Under the pieces are notes generated by a model. The model saw only the letters and a program-made list of their open reading frames with translations, ran no database searches and was not told the origin of the DNA. Made by a program: the position numbers and the translations under genes. Positions 5,985 through 6,244 of a stretch of DNA of 6,244 nt are shown here, piece after piece; position 1 is the first letter of the stretch; every line of letters starts with the position of its first letter. This DNA is from Candidatus Hydrogenedentota bacterium (lineage in GTDB: Bacteria > Hydrogenedentota > Hydrogenedentia > Hydrogenedentales > SCBR16-9). The DNA lies in NCBI GenBank assembly GCA_007116095.1, contig SKJD01000484.1, forward strand, positions 1 to 6,244, in the 5' to 3' direction.

Positions 5985-6244
5985 ATGGAATCCTTGCCGG
6001 AATATATCCAATCACACAGCACCCTGGAGATGCTCTGGAAGTTTCTGCTGGCCGTGTTGCTGTCTGGCATCCTGGGACTTGAGCGCGAGCGGAAGGGGCG
6101 GCCCGCAGGATTGCGAACGCACCTGCTGGTCTGTCTCGGGGCGACCTTGCTCATGATCGTCGGCGAGCAGTACACCCGCACCTGGGCGGGTGGAGACACC
6201 GGGTTTATATATGATCCCGGGCGGGTGGCCGCCGGTATTATCAC
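5985..6244 (+). CDS. MgtC/SapB family membrane protein (3' end outside window)
   Basis: The frame is open from ATG 5985 to the right edge, giving 86 residues. Membrane segments are seen at about 17-32 and 46-60. Between them, GLERERKGRPAGLRTHLLVC (31-50) and then DPGRVAAGII (77-86) match the conserved start of MgtC/SapB proteins, whose next residues are usually a Gly-rich GxGFLGAG. Members sit in the inner membrane. Some help bacteria survive low magnesium or acid, and MgtC of Salmonella acts on the F-ATPase; for most, including this one, the role is not established. The segment at 63-76 is slightly longer than in compact members. No good Shine-Dalgarno is seen, and the start overlaps the stop of a five-codon frame (TGATG), so translation may be coupled to the upstream gene. 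The start is 17 bases after the GT-C/TPR stop. Confidence 0.85.
   Translation, partial: MESLPEYIQSHSTLEMLWKFLLAVLLSGILGLERERKGRPAGLRTHLLVCLGATLLMIVGEQYTRTWAGGDTGFIYDPGRVAAGII

Noticed and set aside
5576..6244. Open frame of 222 codons on the minus strand reaching the right edge
   Set aside because: It is antisense to the end of the GT-C/TPR gene and to the MgtC-like gene, whose conserved motif is clear on the plus strand.
1..6244. CRISPR arrays, insertion sequences, tRNA genes or phage genes
   Set aside because: I saw no regularly spaced repeats, transposase motifs, tRNA-like cloverleaf signatures or phage proteins on either strand.

Overview
The window comes from a GC-rich, probably Gram-negative-type bacterium. 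Evidence for this is G/C-biased third codon positions, a ResB-like membrane protein with a large extracytoplasmic domain, and a membrane glycosyltransferase-TPR fusion of a kind common in environmental bacteria. I cannot name the phylum. The GT-C/TPR fusion and the degenerate radical SAM protein would fit a PVC-type or Hydrogenedentota-like lineage, but this is only a guess.

Layout. From 1 to 740 on the minus strand is a gene that runs off the left edge, so its 3' end is missing. It encodes a protein with a SPASM-type cysteine pattern and a radical-SAM-like barrel that lacks the usual CX3CX2C cluster motif. From about 741 to 1264 is a gene-free, partly AT-rich stretch with candidate promoters and two palindromes. 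From about 1267 to 1453 is a strong candidate for 6S RNA (ssrS), followed by a run of eight T. No open reading frame explains this stretch, and its two ends pair into one long, interrupted rod. Then come three genes on the plus strand: a ResB-like membrane protein (1528-3195), an 894-residue GT-C glycosyltransferase-like protein with a TPR domain and an acidic tail (3283-5967), and the start of an MgtC/SapB family gene (5985 to the right edge).

The three plus-strand genes are close (gaps of 87 and 17 bases), with no terminator seen between them, so they may be one operon working at the cell envelope. The ResB-like protein and the glycosyltransferase-like protein both place large domains outside the cytoplasmic membrane. 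No CcsA partner, c-type cytochrome or glycan pathway gene is in view, so their shared job is not known. The 6S RNA lies between the divergent SPASM gene and this gene set.

The most useful observations are the 6S RNA with its predicted product-RNA start, the radical SAM fold without its catalytic cysteines, and the altered loop residues in the glycosyltransferase-like protein.
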